Positions 7,404 to 15,112 of a stretch of 64,000 nucleotides of DNA are shown in pieces; the stretch's first letter is position 1; each line of letters begins with the position of its first letter. The notes under the pieces are model-generated. The model made no database searches. It was given only the letters and a program-made list of their open reading frames with translations, and was not told where the DNA came from. The position numbers and the translations under genes are program-made. Source of the stretch: Bin22 sp965207275 (GTDB taxonomy: Bacteria > Chloroflexota > Dehalococcoidia > Lucifugimonadales > UBA3495); the NCBI GenBank assembly GCA_965207275.1, contig CBDBMH010000002.1, forward strand, positions 310,001-374,000, given 5' to 3'.

Positions 7404-8333
7404 TTATCGGGTCCCTTGGTTCGCCCGGCCTTCTTTGGGTTTGCTCCTGATGCTCAGTACAAGCTGTAGGCAGGTCAATACGGCCACTGAGCTGGTGGCC
7501 AAGACCGCCCCTACCAGAGTTATCAGCAGCAAAGCCCAGCCCCATTCGGTCACCCATGTTGGCACGGCGGCTCCGTCGACGTTTCGCAAACTTACAATAG
7601 TGGCGATAGACACACTCAGTATTGTGACAGCAACCAAAAATATCCCGAACATGACGACCGGTTGAATGTAGTCCCGGATTCTGCTTATCTCTACTTCGAA
7701 CCGGTTTTGATGCCGTTCCTCGCGCTCGCTAGCTTCTTCTTCGAGCCTCCTCCCTCTTTCCACAGATTCGTCATTGATGCGGGTTGCGTATGACCAACTC
7801 GCGTCAACCTGATCGGATAGTCCGCCTTTGAGAACGTCCCAAGTCGGGTCCTTGGGAAATCTGGTGCAGTCTATCGGCTCCGCCAGTTGGTGAACTTCAA
7901 AGGTGAAAACTGGGGCTTCGGGGAGTAGCTTAATCGTTTCGTTGCCCAGATTGGCGACTCGAATGTACAGGCGCTCCCCATCCCTTTGTTGTCCATAGCA
8001 CGGGTCCACCTGTATCCCCATAAGGCCGGTGAGTCCCTTAAGGGCGTACCGGATACGAATGCCGATTTTGCCAACCAGGTCGTTGGGCATGATCAGCTCT
8101 TCCATGGTGGACAGGACTGCTATCCTGCCGGGCTTGATTTCCAAGAAAGTTCCTGGGTAGTGATTCTCCTTCTCGTAAAATGTGCCATCGATCATTACTT
8201 GGTCAGTGGCGACTCTCAGAACATAAGACGCCTCCATGAAACCGCTGTCAACCCAGGTATCAGGCTTGAAGATCTCAGGAGGAGAGGACGCGTCGTCGCA
8301 ACGATCTCGAATTTGGTCACCATTCAAAATCAT
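7404..8333 (-). CDS. Membrane-anchored dCTP deaminase/dUTPase-like protein
   Basis: A 309-residue fusion. Residues 1-160 resemble the trimeric dCTP-deaminase/dUTPase fold: MILNGDQIRDRC start, PGTFLEIKPG, LIMPNDLVGKIGIRIRYALK, GLMGIQVDPCYG and VFTFEVHQL. Residues 185-225 are a charged coiled-coil-like segment (RRLEEEASEREERHQNRFEV). Two hydrophobic segments follow (about 225-250 and 265-300). The classical RSS..R motif is altered to GIRIRYALKG, so activity is uncertain. dCTP deaminases are known antiphage effectors that deplete dCTP; a membrane-tethered version in this island suggests a similar role (inference). AGGAAG lies upstream of the ATG. Confidence 0.72.
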   Translation of the reverse strand: MILNGDQIRDRCDDASSPPEIFKPDTWVDSGFMEASYVLRVATDQVMIDGTFYEKENHYPGTFLEIKPGRIAVLSTMEELIMPNDLVGKIGIRIRYALKGLTGLMGIQVDPCYGQQRDGERLYIRVANLGNETIKLLPEAPVFTFEVHQLAEPIDCTRFPKDPTWDVLKGGLSDQVDASWSYATRINDESVERGRRLEEEASEREERHQNRFEVEISRIRDYIQPVVMFGIFLVAVTILSVSIATIVSLRNVDGAAVPTWVTEWGWALLLITLVGAVLATSSVAVLTCLQLVLSIRSKPKEGRANQGTR

Positions 8334-8443
8334 GGATTCTTCCTCAGCTTGTCGGGATGGCGAGAGAACCCTCGGTTTGGGCAGGATTGGCTCAAGATGC
8401 GACCCGAGGGACAGACCTATCGGTAACTGCCGTTAAAGTTTGG

Positions 8444-9427
8444 TCAGAAAAGAGCTCTTGCCGGAGGCACCATTTCGTTTATGCCCCACTTGGGGGGATA
8501 CCAAAATTCGATGGGTTTGTTGGTTGGCCGGTAAATCTGTTTGATTCGCGTGCGGTCGTTGGTGCCCCGGATCTCCGGGTGCCTGATTCTGGAGTATTTG
8601 GAGACTTCGCAGAACAGGTTCTGGCAGTCTATGAGTTGAAGGGGTCTGCCGAAGAGGGAGCGGAAGACTATACCTCGCCGCTCGAATTCTCTCTCTTGTC
8701 GGTCTGCAACCCATCGGATAATGTCAGATTCATTGAATCCCCTCAAAGCGCTGAAGCACTTGTGAATCCCGTCCAAAGCGCCAGGACCGGGAGATGTGAA
8801 TTCCATTTCCGAAAAACCACAGATTGAACTGTAATTGAGGTCCGTAACCAGCTGATAGCTCAGGAAGTTTCCCAGGCCAGGATATGACCGGAGCAGATCA
8901 AATGCGTGGCTCATGCAAGGTGCCTCGGCGATCTGTTCTGCTACGTGGTCCTTCATCATCGATTCCAGCAGCTTCAGGTGGTTACGATGTTTTTCACGGT
9001 AGCCGAAGGCACGAGTGCCAGATGGCATGATATACGCCCCTGAATAAATGGCAGTTCCTGCCCTCATCGCCTCGACGTAAATCTCATCATAGCCCGTAAA
9101 GGAATAATCCTTGGAATTAGGGAACCCCAATCGGGAGGTCAGCAATTCCCAGGTCTCTATCTTGTTGAACAGCTTGAAAAGAATCGTCCGAAAGAAGACC
9201 TCTTCCGGTGTTTGCTCTCCCTTGTATATGACGTGGCGTATCAAATACTGGCTGACGCGGTCGGAGGCACGGTAGGCATTGGTGAACTTGTGGCGCCCAA
9301 TAATGGGGTCTTCGGTCCAAGGCGGAGGATAGCCTTCGAGCTTCCTGAAAAACACGTTCTGGCGCTCTGCGGCGAATCGCCAGAACGTGTCGAAAACGTC
9401 AGTTTTTGAGGCAGGCGGTAGCGGCAC
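8444..9427 (-). CDS. 5-hmdU DNA kinase / alpha-glutamyl-putrescinyl thymine pyrophosphorylase family protein
   Basis: A 327-residue helical protein whose blocks match this base-hypermodification family: FDTFWRFAAERQNVFFRKL, FTNAYRASDRVSQYLIRHVI, EEVFFRTILFKLFNKIETWE, YSGAYIMPSG, KHRNHLKLLESMM, PGLGNFLSYQLVTDLNYS, SPGPGALDGIHKCFSAL and LIDCQNLFCEVSKYSR. Phage relatives act on modified thymines during DNA hypermodification; cellular members were predicted to do related base chemistry. I am confident of the broad family, less so of the exact clade. It starts at GTG. It lies next to the deaminase-like gene on the same strand and marks the right border of the accessory island. Confidence 0.78.
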   Translation of the reverse strand: MPLPPASKTDVFDTFWRFAAERQNVFFRKLEGYPPPWTEDPIIGRHKFTNAYRASDRVSQYLIRHVIYKGEQTPEEVFFRTILFKLFNKIETWELLTSRLGFPNSKDYSFTGYDEIYVEAMRAGTAIYSGAYIMPSGTRAFGYREKHRNHLKLLESMMKDHVAEQIAEAPCMSHAFDLLRSYPGLGNFLSYQLVTDLNYSSICGFSEMEFTSPGPGALDGIHKCFSALRGFNESDIIRWVADRQEREFERRGIVFRSLFGRPLQLIDCQNLFCEVSKYSRIRHPEIRGTNDRTRIKQIYRPTNKPIEFWYPPKWGINEMVPPARALF

Positions 9428-9595
9428 AATATCGCTGTTGTCTCCCCAACATGTGTACTCTGAGATTACTCGAAAATCCTAGGAGATACCGTTACCGAGA
9501 ACGCATTTTTTGAGGTTCTCCACATCTTTTCACAACTTGCGTGGCAACCGCATCAGGTACGTGCGGACCACCGCCGTACCGACGGTCCCATCCAT

Positions 9596-9625
9596 CGCGA
9601 TGAGAGAGCAGGAGTCCTCATCGCG
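9596..9625. repeat. Perfect inverted repeat in intergenic DNA
   Basis: CGCGATGAG (9596-9604) and CTCATCGCG (9617-9625) are perfect reverse complements around a 12-base loop. The hairpin lies between the island gene starting at 9427 and the lipoprotein gene ending at 9717. It could terminate transcription or mark an old junction. Confidence 0.4.
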
Positions 9626-9716
9626 GCAAGTGCGGTGGGAAGTCCCAGAGGACACCCCAGCGTCGTGAAGCTTACTTGACCCGCTGGAGTCATTTGCCCC
9701 GCAGCCCTACTACCTA

Positions 9717-10160
9717 CTACCCGTCCCCGCAAACCACCACATGCGAGCCGTCCGAGTTGGTATGCACCGCGTAGGACGTGCCGTCGAAATCGAAGACCAA
9801 CTTGTAGCCCGGAGTAATTACCTGTGCGTACATCATGCCCTCCTCGGGGCATCCCAGGCTGGCGTCGGACCACTGCACGCTCTCGGAGCTTTCAAGACTG
9901 AAGGCTCCCGCGTCCGCTGCCAGTTCCCCGGTCAGCATCCTCCGCGCCGCAGTCTCTATCTCCCCGGGGACCGTCCCATTGCCCGGCGTTGCCGGTGTGC
10001 TGAGCTGGCGGGTAGGCGCTCCCAACTCTGCTGCTGGCGCCGCCGTTGCTGTCTCCCCATCCGTCCTCACGTCATCATTGCCGCCGCAGGCCGCCGCGAC
10101 CAGGGTGATTGCCGCCGCCAGCGCCATGAGCGGTATGAACTCCGACAGCTTCGACCTCAT
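9717..10160 (-). CDS. Predicted lipoprotein of unknown function
   Basis: A 147-residue protein with a signal peptide and lipobox LVAAAC (Cys25), then a Thr/Ala/Pro-rich linker to about residue 65. The small C-terminal domain contains LESSESVQWSDASLGCPEEG, MMYAQVITPGYKLVFDFDGT and YAVHTNSDGSHVVVC. This WSDASLGCP...ITPGYK.V pattern recurs in short secreted proteins of unknown function that I cannot name. Two cysteines in the domain could form a disulfide. It should be anchored outside the cytoplasmic membrane. Confidence 0.7.
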   Translation of the reverse strand: MRSKLSEFIPLMALAAAITLVAAACGGNDDVRTDGETATAAPAAELGAPTRQLSTPATPGNGTVPGEIETAARRMLTGELAADAGAFSLESSESVQWSDASLGCPEEGMMYAQVITPGYKLVFDFDGTSYAVHTNSDGSHVVVCGDG

Positions 10161-10260
10161 GTATCTTTACCCTGCCTCTAATTCCAGAAAGACTTACCGC
10201 GCCCCCGGCCCGGATGCGTCCCCTACGGACCTCCACTATCCCCTGGCGGATTGCTTTGTG

Positions 10261-11361
10261 TCAGACCGAACCGCCAGCGTCAACGCGCAGCTTCTCCCGG
10301 TAAACGCGGACATTGTGCCATTGGTCGATTTTGTCGTAGAACCGGTGCGGCGAAGGAAGCTGGCCCCACGCTGACCGGCACAGGCGAAACAGGCCGCAGC
10401 CGATTTCTCGCAGCGTGTCCAACGCGCATGTCTTTCTGAGTCTCTCCTCGTCGCCTAAATCACGGTATCCCCGCCAACGGCCCGGCACCAGGGGCACCGG
10501 GTCCAGGGGATTGACCACGCGGTACACGGGAATTCGCAAGCTGCTGGCAAACCCCCTGTCGCCAACCCGGGGCGCTCCGAAGGTGTAGCACGCCGCCAAG
10601 CCCCGGCCGGAAAGGTGCGCCGCCCCCAACGTCGCCAGGGCGCCCCCCAGGGAATGGCCGGTGATGAAGATGGGCAGTCCCTCGGCGCACGGCAGATACC
10701 GGTCCACCTGGCCCCTGACGGACCTGAAGGCGTCAAGAAACCCCTGGTGAACTTTCCACGTCGGCGCTCTCCCTTCCGCTTGCAGAAAGTCCACCGGGGT
10801 CAGCGAGTAGCGCAGGTTGGTCATCCAGTCCCGTTCATTCTCGGTTCCCCGGAAGCTGACCACGGCCATGTCCATTTCATCGCCAACGCGGCGGATGGCG
10901 ACGAAGCCCTGGGTGTCGGTGCCGTGATCGGACAGCGGCCCAACCAGTTCGGACCCGCCCGCCGCCAGCACGGCCCGAAGCAGCCGGCAGTCCTTGTTGT
11001 CCCGGGTGGCCAGCAGGCCTTCGATTTCCTGCAATTCGCAGTCCGAAGGGATGCGGCCAACGGCCTTCCCCAGTTCGGCCGGCAGCGCGAGGAGCGCCCT
11101 CGGGTCCTCCACCTCGAACCGCATGTAGGCCAACTCGGACAAGATGGCCATGACCCACGCCGTGTGCCCGCTGTACGCGGGGTGCTGGACCGTTCGCCGG
11201 GAACGGGCCGTCCCCTGTTTGTCCGGCAAATCACGGGACTCAACCATCATCACCATTCTATCACCGCCGGCCCGGCGCAACCGTGCCGCCCAGTCCATAT
11301 ACTTTTTCCAACCATCCCACGACGAAATAGGCAATCTGCCATCCCCGCCGAAACGTATCAA
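10261..11361 (-). CDS. Class 3 lipase family protein
   Basis: An alpha/beta hydrolase of the Lipase_3 family. It has AVVSFRGTENERDWMTNLRY, the VHQGFLDAFRSV block, the nucleophile elbow ITGHSLGGALATLGAAHL (GHSLG, Ser), CYTFGAPRVGD, and VYRVVNPLDPVPLVP with the acidic catalytic residue. A C-terminal His in HRFYDKIDQWHNV may complete the triad. There is no signal peptide, so it is probably cytoplasmic. The start is uncertain: TTG 11361 gives 366 residues, while downstream ATGs near 11255 would remove about 35 poorly conserved residues. Confidence 0.82.
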   Translation of the reverse strand: MIRFGGDGRLPISSWDGWKKYMDWAARLRRAGGDRMVMMVESRDLPDKQGTARSRRTVQHPAYSGHTAWVMAILSELAYMRFEVEDPRALLALPAELGKAVGRIPSDCELQEIEGLLATRDNKDCRLLRAVLAAGGSELVGPLSDHGTDTQGFVAIRRVGDEMDMAVVSFRGTENERDWMTNLRYSLTPVDFLQAEGRAPTWKVHQGFLDAFRSVRGQVDRYLPCAEGLPIFITGHSLGGALATLGAAHLSGRGLAACYTFGAPRVGDRGFASSLRIPVYRVVNPLDPVPLVPGRWRGYRDLGDEERLRKTCALDTLREIGCGLFRLCRSAWGQLPSPHRFYDKIDQWHNVRVYREKLRVDAGGSV

Positions 11362-11494
11362 TTATCGGATATACGGATAACTCCTTCTCAGCGCCGCCAA
11401 AGACGGCGGAACTCCCCGAGAGCCCATATGGCACCTGGAGGGGGATCGACGCAGGCGAAAAAACGCTGGCCAACAGCGGCGCTAGGGGAGGGTT

Positions 11495-11815
11495 TTGGAT
11501 GCACGAGGGATGGCAATGGCGCTCCCGCAACCCCTGGACCATGAGCAGCGACGCCTGCTGAGAATCACCGCCAGGATGCCCCTGGCCAGTGCGGCCAATC
11601 TGGCCGCAGTGACCGGCCTGGGCGAAGAGAGGGTAAGAAGGATGCTGAACCGGCTTCGCTCCGGTTGCTGGGTATCCTCGGTGTTGCGGGGCATGACCGA
11701 GCGCAGGCAGCACCGCTACTTCCTCACCAGGCAGGCGGTGGCCCTGCTCTACGAGACCGGCCACCAGCTCCCCAGCCCCAGGGAGGAGGCCCGGGCCGTC
11801 AGCCTGGCGGCCTGA
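11495..11815 (+). CDS. Winged-helix DNA-binding protein (replication-relaxation-like)
   Basis: A 106-residue protein with a winged-helix core: LDHEQRRLLRITARMPLASA, NLAAVTGLGEERVRRMLNRL and a wing RQHRYFLTRQAVALLYETG. Such N-terminal domains are found in replication-relaxation or FtsK-linked proteins of plasmids and integrated elements. It is short, so it may be the remaining N-terminus of a longer protein. The TTG at 11495 follows a strong AGGGGAGGG but with very short spacing; ATG 11510 is an alternative. Confidence 0.55.
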   Translation: MDARGMAMALPQPLDHEQRRLLRITARMPLASAANLAAVTGLGEERVRRMLNRLRSGCWVSSVLRGMTERRQHRYFLTRQAVALLYETGHQLPSPREEARAVSLAA

Positions 11816-12017
11816 GTGTACCGAATGGCTAAGGCGGAGGCACGCGGGAACAGGTGGAGTCATGACAGAGTTGCACGACCAGCACGGGGAAGCACAAGAT
11901 TCTGCTGGCTTGAATGGGCCCCTTAAACTTGGTCAGGCAGTCTCGAACGGTTACACTCACCCGTGGAGGTGAGCGTTGACCGACAGCAAAGAGTTACATA
12001 TGAGCCGATCAACGGTC

Positions 12018-12352
12018 TTATCGTTCAACCACTCCAACTGCGTGTTCCTTGACGGAGATGATCTGCCTCTCGACTGAGAGGTGCAACATGGACCGCAAAG
12101 TATGAATACCCAACCCCCTTATCCCGATGGGATCCCCTAAACCCAGAATCAACTCTCTCACTTCTGTAGTGAAGTGAAGTAGACCCAGCACTTGCGTAAC
12201 GTGAGCCCTGGTAACGGCAAGCCCATGCGCCAGCTCCGCTCTTGAAGAGAACTCGCCAGAGTCCAGACGCTGCTGCCACTCCAGTGCTAAGGCGACCGGG
12301 TTCCGGCGCTTGGGCTGAATTGACTGGCTTTGCCTCCGTGTGTACGCTCGCT
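12018..12352 (-). pseudogene. Remnant of HTH protein usually found beside serine recombinases
   Basis: A minus-strand frame without any start codon at its head encodes PVALALEWQQRLDSGEFSSR, then AELAHGLAVTRAHVTQVLGL and LHFTTEVRELILGLGD before a stop at 12018. The pattern (..EWQ..L..G...S.A.LA..L.V.RA.VTQ.L.LL...) is that of small ParB-like HTH proteins encoded next to site-specific serine recombinases in mobile elements. Neither the 5' end nor a recombinase is present. With the winged-helix gene upstream it suggests an eroded integrated element. Confidence 0.5.
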
Positions 12353-12523
12353 TTGGGAGATCGAACCAGGCCCAGACGAAGGTACGCTGTTGGGAGCGTG
12401 TTGGGGAGCCACCTTCCTCTCTCCCGCAGATCAGCCTTCGCTTCTTCCATTTCCCAAACTACTTAAGCGCTTGCTGATGACGGACTTCCTGTATTCGCCT
12501 ATCGACTACTGCTTGCGCATCGC

Positions 12524-13987
12524 CTAAAGCTCGGGCTCTTCCAGGTCCAGGAACTGGCGTACCCGATGCTTGAATGGTTCCTTGTCGTAGTTGTTGTACA
12601 GGGCCAGCGAGTTCCGCACTGGGTTTCCGCCGAACATTCGCTCGTAGAGCACCTGCCGGCCGCTGAAGGAACTGCACGAGGCATCCCACGCCAGGTGGAA
12701 CAGCTTGGCCCGGTCCCGGGCGTTGGTGGTGTCGGTGGCCATGTACTGGTCGATCTCGGCGGCTATGTCCGTATCGAAGTCCGCCTCGGCGGGCAGGGCC
12801 ATCAAACTGCTGGTACCCAACATCTGGACAATCTCCACCATTCGGGGATAGATGGAGCGACCAAAGATGGTGCGGCCCGCCCGCAGGGGCGCCAGCGCGG
12901 GACTCATCACTCCCCATCGGTTGGGGCTGGCGTCCGCCTCTGAAGCCCGCAGGCAGGACCACAGGGTGTCCCTCTGAATGATCAGTTCAGCCACCTGCTC
13001 CTGGACGTGGGGAATCGTGCCCGATCCCAGTGTATCGACAATCAGGTCGGCCAGCCCCAGAATGAACTCGGCCTTGGCCAGGCAGCGGGTAAGCACCTGG
13101 TGCCCGGTGTGGGCGTCGGAACTGGTGCCCATGGCATAACCGTTGCAAAGCTCCACGTTGCCCAGCAAAAATACCCGCTCCCAGGGCACAAACACGTTGT
13201 CGAAGAAGACTACCGAGTCCATTTCCTCAAAGCGGGAACCCAGGGGATGATTAAAGTGGGAACGTCCCTGATCGAAGCTCTCCCGGCACAGGAACTTTAC
13301 TCCCGGCGTGTCGCAAGGGATTGAGAAAGAGAAGGATTGCCGTCCGTCGTCATCGGCCAGCCGGTGGGAGGCCACCGGGTAGATGGCTATCTCGTCGGAA
13401 ATGGGCCCCAGGGTTGCCAGCACCCGGCTTCCCTTGACCACAATTCCAGCGTCGGTCTCCTCGACCAGGGTAAGGGCCACTTCCTCGCTCAGGGTGTCGG
13501 TGGCGTTGGACGTGCGCCGCCGCTGCAGGTTCACCAGGGCGTGGGTCAACGCAACGTCATTCTCGCGGATGAACTCGTGGTAGTCCTCTACGTTTTGCTG
13601 GAATTCGGGGCGGTCCTGGGCAAAATAGCCCGACGCCCCGGCCCAGGCGGAGAAGATTATACTCAGGAAGTCCGGAGAGCGGCCCATCATGCCGCAACTG
13701 GCCTGTGCCCATCGGGTCATCATGTTACGGCGTCTTTCCAGGTCTTCCACCGTCCGGGGCACCAGGAAAGACAGGCCCACCGCGCCGCCGCTGGAGGGAG
13801 ATGCGAAGGTCATCTCTTCCCGCAGCGCCGGGTTGTGTTGCATGTCGTAAAGGGCGGCCACCGACTTGACCCCGTTCTTTAAAGCCGGGTGGGTGGTCAC
13901 GTCCTTTACCCTCTCTCCGTCAATCCACACCTCCCGGGGACGGTCTTTCAGGCCCTTGATGTACTCGGCTCCCGTACGTGCTGGCAT
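12524..13987 (-). CDS. 4-hydroxyphenylacetate 3-hydroxylase (HpaB) family monooxygenase
   Basis: A 487-residue flavin-dependent oxygenase component. HpaB family marks are MPARTGAEYIKGLKDRPREV at the start, SFLVPRTVEDLERRR, FQQNVEDYHEFIRENDVALTH, SDEIAIYPVAS, RFEEMDSVVFFDNVFVPWER and a helical C-terminus with LMALPAEADF. These enzymes use FADH2 from a separate reductase to hydroxylate phenolic rings. No reductase gene is adjacent. AGGTGAATAACG precedes the ATG. Together with the ring-cleavage dioxygenases elsewhere in the window it fits aromatic catabolism. Confidence 0.9.
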   Translation of the reverse strand: MPARTGAEYIKGLKDRPREVWIDGERVKDVTTHPALKNGVKSVAALYDMQHNPALREEMTFASPSSGGAVGLSFLVPRTVEDLERRRNMMTRWAQASCGMMGRSPDFLSIIFSAWAGASGYFAQDRPEFQQNVEDYHEFIRENDVALTHALVNLQRRRTSNATDTLSEEVALTLVEETDAGIVVKGSRVLATLGPISDEIAIYPVASHRLADDDGRQSFSFSIPCDTPGVKFLCRESFDQGRSHFNHPLGSRFEEMDSVVFFDNVFVPWERVFLLGNVELCNGYAMGTSSDAHTGHQVLTRCLAKAEFILGLADLIVDTLGSGTIPHVQEQVAELIIQRDTLWSCLRASEADASPNRWGVMSPALAPLRAGRTIFGRSIYPRMVEIVQMLGTSSLMALPAEADFDTDIAAEIDQYMATDTTNARDRAKLFHLAWDASCSSFSGRQVLYERMFGGNPVRNSLALYNNYDKEPFKHRVRQFLDLEEPEL

Positions 13988-14390
13988 CGTTATTCACCTC
14001 AGGGCGGGGATTGAACTGGTCGTGTAGCAGTGGCCCCGCCGGTTCCCTTATGTGCAGGTCTGAATCAAGCCTGTCAATATCTGACAGTATAGTACGGTAT
14101 GCCTTTAGCTGGACAATGGATTTCCGCTTATCATGCCCCTCTATTGGACTGGGCATTCTTCGGTGAACGGAAACCGCCGGCTGCGGATTGATGTCTGCAT
14201 TTCGCTGAATTGATTGAATAGGAGTCGTAACAAAGTGGGGAAGCGCAAAAACCACGCCTTCAGCATGTACGATGCTCCTTGCCTGACGGGAGGCGGGTGA
14301 GAATGCAACGGGGAGGTCACACAATATGCGTCCTCCCCGTTCCTTCCCCGGTCGTGTGGATGCTCCGTCCAGAGTCTTAACCTTTGCCTG
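13988..14390. other. Intergenic region with candidate promoter and terminator hairpin
   Basis: No gene is supported here. On the minus strand TTGACA (14077-14072) is followed after 17 bases by CACATA (14054-14049), a possible weak promoter for the monooxygenase gene. AACGGGGAGG (14307-14316) pairs perfectly with CCTCCCCGTT (14332-14341) over a 15-base loop, a likely terminator for the minus-strand membrane-protein gene ending at 14391. Confidence 0.45.
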
Positions 14391-14822
14391 CTAACCTTCC
14401 GAGTTCTTCCACATGTGGCAACCCGTAATTCCCAGAATGATGGGCAGCAAGGTGTCCACCACGGCCCAGATTACCCAGGACTGGTGGTTGCCGTCCAGGT
14501 AGCCGCTGCCGTTGGCCAGCAGGGCAAACCAATTGTGGAGGAACAGGATGGAGACGCCGGCCGTTACGAAAAAGGCGACGTTGGCTTCAAAGTAAGCGCG
14601 GGTAACACCGTCCCCTTCGTTCCCGCCGTCTACAGCCTTTTTCCGTCCGTAGCTGTAGATCAGCCCAATTGCCAGGCCGATCAGCATCAGTACGTCCAGG
14701 ACCAGCCATACCGTCATGACGTCAATCGTATCCGTCAGGAAGTTGTTGATAATGAAGAACCCCGCCACCGCTACGGAGAGCAGCACCAGGTAAGCCCCTG
14801 CCAGCTTCTTCAGTCCAGCCAT
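14391..14822 (-). CDS. Four-helix membrane protein of unknown function
   Basis: A 143-residue protein with four hydrophobic segments at about 8-28, 36-57, 80-100 and 115-134, a cytoplasmic-type loop YSYGRKKAVDGGNEGDG between helices 2 and 3, and a short polar tail. I do not recognise a family. A purine-rich site lies before the ATG. Confidence 0.65.
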   Translation of the reverse strand: MAGLKKLAGAYLVLLSVAVAGFFIINNFLTDTIDVMTVWLVLDVLMLIGLAIGLIYSYGRKKAVDGGNEGDGVTRAYFEANVAFFVTAGVSILFLHNWFALLANGSGYLDGNHQSWVIWAVVDTLLPIILGITGCHMWKNSEG

Positions 14823-15112
14823 ATTACCTCCTCTCTAATACACATCCACTGGATGGTCCGCATTAATGAGTCGTGATCCTGTTCGGTGGCTGTGCCCGTT
14901 CTGCCACCCGGATTCCAGCATAACATACCGATGTATTGGCCCCTAACTCAGGCCGGAAACTTCACTTATTCTTGACATTAGAGAACGTCATTTGGCGCAC
15001 TTTCCGGCGAGGAGGGACGGTTGCGCCGGTTCCTCAGCCAGACTAAACTGTCCCCAACCCAAGGCCCCGTCAAAGGTATCCCGCATTTAACCGGCGACCA
15101 GGAGCGATCAAC

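Noticed and set aside
12025..12450. Minus-strand 141-residue frame
   Set aside because: Protein-like HTH sequence is in a different frame of the same strand, so this frame is a shadow of the pseudogene.
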